This document shows positions 61,640-64,000 of a stretch of DNA of 64,000 bases, in pieces. The notes below the pieces were generated by a model, which was not told where the DNA came from, did no database searches, and saw only the letters and a program-made list of their open reading frames with translations. The stretch's first letter is position 1, and each line of letters starts with the position of its first letter. Source of the DNA: Nelumbo lutea. Its lineage: Eukaryota > Streptophyta > Magnoliopsida > Proteales > Nelumbonaceae. The DNA lies in the NCBI GenBank assembly GCA_022828595.1, contig JAKGHH010000002.1, forward strand, positions 80,138,383 to 80,202,382. Direction: 5' to 3'. The position numbers were made by a program, and so were the translations under genes.

Positions 61640-64000
61640 GATTTAGTTTATCTTGATATAATGGGTTGTTCAAGTTAGACTAGTAAGTTTAGATTTGTAA
61701 TGTGCTTCTCTCTTACTGGTTGAAAGAACTGTATAAAGTTTTTGCTTTCATTTGTTTAATTTGTTTAACGGAATTGTTCGGATTGATCCTAGTTTATTTG
61801 CTTTTATTTTTTTTAATAGCTATGTTTTAATCTTCTAAAGGAGTTGAGTTCATTTTCTACTTTCTCTAAATAAGCTAAGTCAGTCAGTTTAGCGTAGTAA
61901 TATGGTTGGTTCTTGTTATTTAAAGTGATTATGTGTTGTTTTTGCTTTGATTTGTTTGAGGTTTGTATAGGTAGGATTTTTCGGAATGATCCAGGTTTGA
62001 TGGTTTTATTTTACTTTGAGTAGGCCATACTTCATTTTTTAAAATAGTTGAGTTGATTTCCTTGTTTATCTTCGCATGCTAGTTTCACTTGAATTTGAAT
62101 AGAGGGTTTAGTGTTGTATTAGCTTGGTCGGTGGTTAGGGATTTGATTGGAGGTTGATTGGATGCTAGGGCTTGGTTTGTGTTGGATATTGTGTAGTTGG
62201 TCTACCTATGATTGGCTAGACTCAGTTTTATGGGATTTGAAAAAATGCCTTTAATTAAATCGTAGCTATATCAGTCGTGTACCAGATTGGTTAAGCTTTA
62301 TTGAGAGGTTTCGTTGAAAGTGAGTATTATAAAGTTGTTCGCATTTAGTTATAGTTTTGTTGAGTTTGACTTATCCTTGTTTTGATAGGTAGGTCGGTTT
62401 GGATAATGTTGGGTTGTTTGGATTGATTTTTGCTTCGATGGTTTAGATTTGGCAATGTCTCGGGGTCTTTGATTGGATTGGTTAATGAATGACAGATTGG
62501 GCCGGCATTGTGTGGTTGTATAGGTTCTACTTTGCATTGGTCATGTTTGGATTCGTTTGGGCTATGTTGTAATGGATTTGGTTTGGACTCGTTTCTATGT
62601 GGCAGTTGATAATTTGATAATATCCTTTGGTTATTAATAACCCTTCCGTTTGAGTGATTATAAGTTGTGTGAATAATTATGGGTTTGAATAATGAAACTT
62701 ATTTATAGGTTTGTTAGAAGACAAGGAGAGTTCGTTTGATATAAGGACGTTTATGCGGCCAATGGGGATTAGTTTGGATGTATTTGTATGGGTTTTTGTG
62801 GAACTTATAATTTTGAATGAGCGGATTTAGTTTATCAAAATATGGTTCGTTTAATATGTCTGTTTTAATCTTATAAAGGATTTGAGTTTATTTTCTACTT
62901 TATCTAATTATGCTGGGCTTGTTTAAGTTTGTGAGTTTAGAGTAGAAATAAGCTTGGTTATTGTTGGTTAAATTGATTAATTTCTTGTATTTGCTTTGAT
63001 TTTTTTTAGGTTATATATGCTGGATTGTTTGGAATGATCCAGGGTTATTGGTTTTATTTTACTTTGAATAGGTGTAATTCCTTCTTTTGAAGGAGTTGAG
63101 TTGATTTCCTAGTTTATCATGCCATTCTTGTTTCGTTTAAAGTAGAATAGAGAGTTTAGCATTCTTTTATGCTCGGCTTGTGATTCAGGATTTGACTAGT
63201 GGTCGATTGGATGGTTTGGATAGTTTTGGATATGGTGTAGTTGGTTCTGTCTTGGTTTGGCTAGACTCAATTTCAGGGGATTTGGAAGATTGCCCTAAAT
63301 TAACCGTAGATATATCAGATGTGTACCGGACTTGTTAAGCTATGCTGGGTTGGATTCATTTGTATCTCTGGGGAGGTTTCGTTGAAAGTGAGTACTCTAA
63401 AATTATTAGCATCTAGTTACATTATTGTTGAGTTTGATTTATCTTTGTCTTTATTGGTAAGTCGGTCTAGATAATCTTGGGTTCTCTGGAATGATTTAAG
63501 CTATGTTTTGCTTCGATGGTTTTGATGTGGCAATGTGTTGATATATTTGATTGGGCTGGCAGTGTGTCATTTTTTTTGTTCTAGTTTGTACTATTGGCCA
63601 TGTTTGGCTTCGTTTGGTCTCTGTTGTGTTGGATTCAATTGCGATTGTTCTTTTAAGATTTTGAGAATCATTATAGTTTATAGGTTGCAACTGATAATTT
63701 GATAACATTGGTTTTGGAGAACCCTTGGCTTTGAGTTATTGTAAGAGGTTTAAATAATTATGGATTTGAATAATGAAATCGCTTTATATTGTTGTTAGAA
63801 GACAAGAAGGGTTTGTTTGAAAGGAGGAATTTTATGCGGCTACTGGGGATTAGTTTGAATCTGCTTGTATGGTTTTTATTGCCACTTTAAAATTCTGATT
63901 GAATTGATTTAGTTTATAATGATATAATGGGTTGTTTCAAGTTAGAATAGTAAGTTTAGATTTGTAATATGCTTCTCTCTTACTGGTTGAAAGAACTGTA
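61640..64000. repeat. Satellite A, inverted block
   Basis: From 61640 the sequence is the reverse complement of satellite A: composition flips from A/C-rich to G/T-rich, and the anchors appear as GGCAATGTCTCGG near 62452 (B) and GGCAATGTGTTGATAT near 63530 (A). GATTTAGTTTAT..TGATATAATGGGTTGTT recurs at 61640 and 63906, a period of about 2266 bp. The block continues to the window edge. Confidence 0.95.

Overview
This is nuclear DNA from a flowering plant, from a gene-poor, repeat-dense region. The evidence is the type of debris: L1-like LINEs with an RNase H tail, Ty1/copia remnants, hAT-type MITEs, a degraded chloroplast rpoC2 fragment, a plant PP1 (TOPP-like) exon, and the first exon of an AGD14-like ARF-GAP gene. 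I cannot name the species. I see no intact multi-exon gene, tRNA, rRNA, CRISPR array, telomere repeat or replication origin. Almost all short ORFs in the window are pieces of decayed transposons or chance ORFs in satellite DNA.

Layout. 1-12.25 kb: nested transposon debris. It holds at least four LINE fragments in both orientations, two Ty1/copia pieces in opposite orientations and three hAT-type MITEs, two of which interrupt LINE copies. 12.84-12.94 kb, reverse strand: a clean first coding exon of an AGD14-like ARF-GAP ending at a GT donor; everything to its left could be its first intron. 13-18.8 kb: intergenic DNA with one more MITE, a 30-bp tandem repeat, a 77-bp duplication, a plant-type TATA region and a small ORF with a signal-peptide-like start. 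18.8-20.9 kb: the 3' end and LTR of a Ty1/copia element, reverse strand.

21.0-25.6 kb: satellite A, a higher-order tandem repeat of about 2.2 kb made of two diverged subunits of about 1.0 and 1.2 kb. 25.6-35.3 kb: satellite B, AT-rich tandem DNA with CT tracts at intervals and a longer variable period of about 1.5-2.6 kb. 35.3-46.4 kb: an island with a hAT remnant (BED zinc finger), a second copy of the same copia LTR, a retroposon with a 13-bp target duplication, a PP1 pseudo-exon, an internally deleted LINE, a hairpin-bearing tandem repeat, a duplicated unrecognised segment and the rpoC2 insertion. 46.4-56.7 kb: satellite B again, interrupted by a third copy of the duplicated segment. 56.7-61.64 kb: satellite A again in the original orientation. 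61.64-64.0 kb: satellite A inverted.

Nothing here supports an active pathway or operon-like system. The most noteworthy items are the two interleaved satellite families with a sharp inversion point, the PP1 pseudo-exon whose RGNHE catalytic motif is knocked out of frame by two compensating deletions, and the ARF-GAP first exon next to a transposon-filled intron or breakpoint. Family assignments come from motif recognition without database searches.
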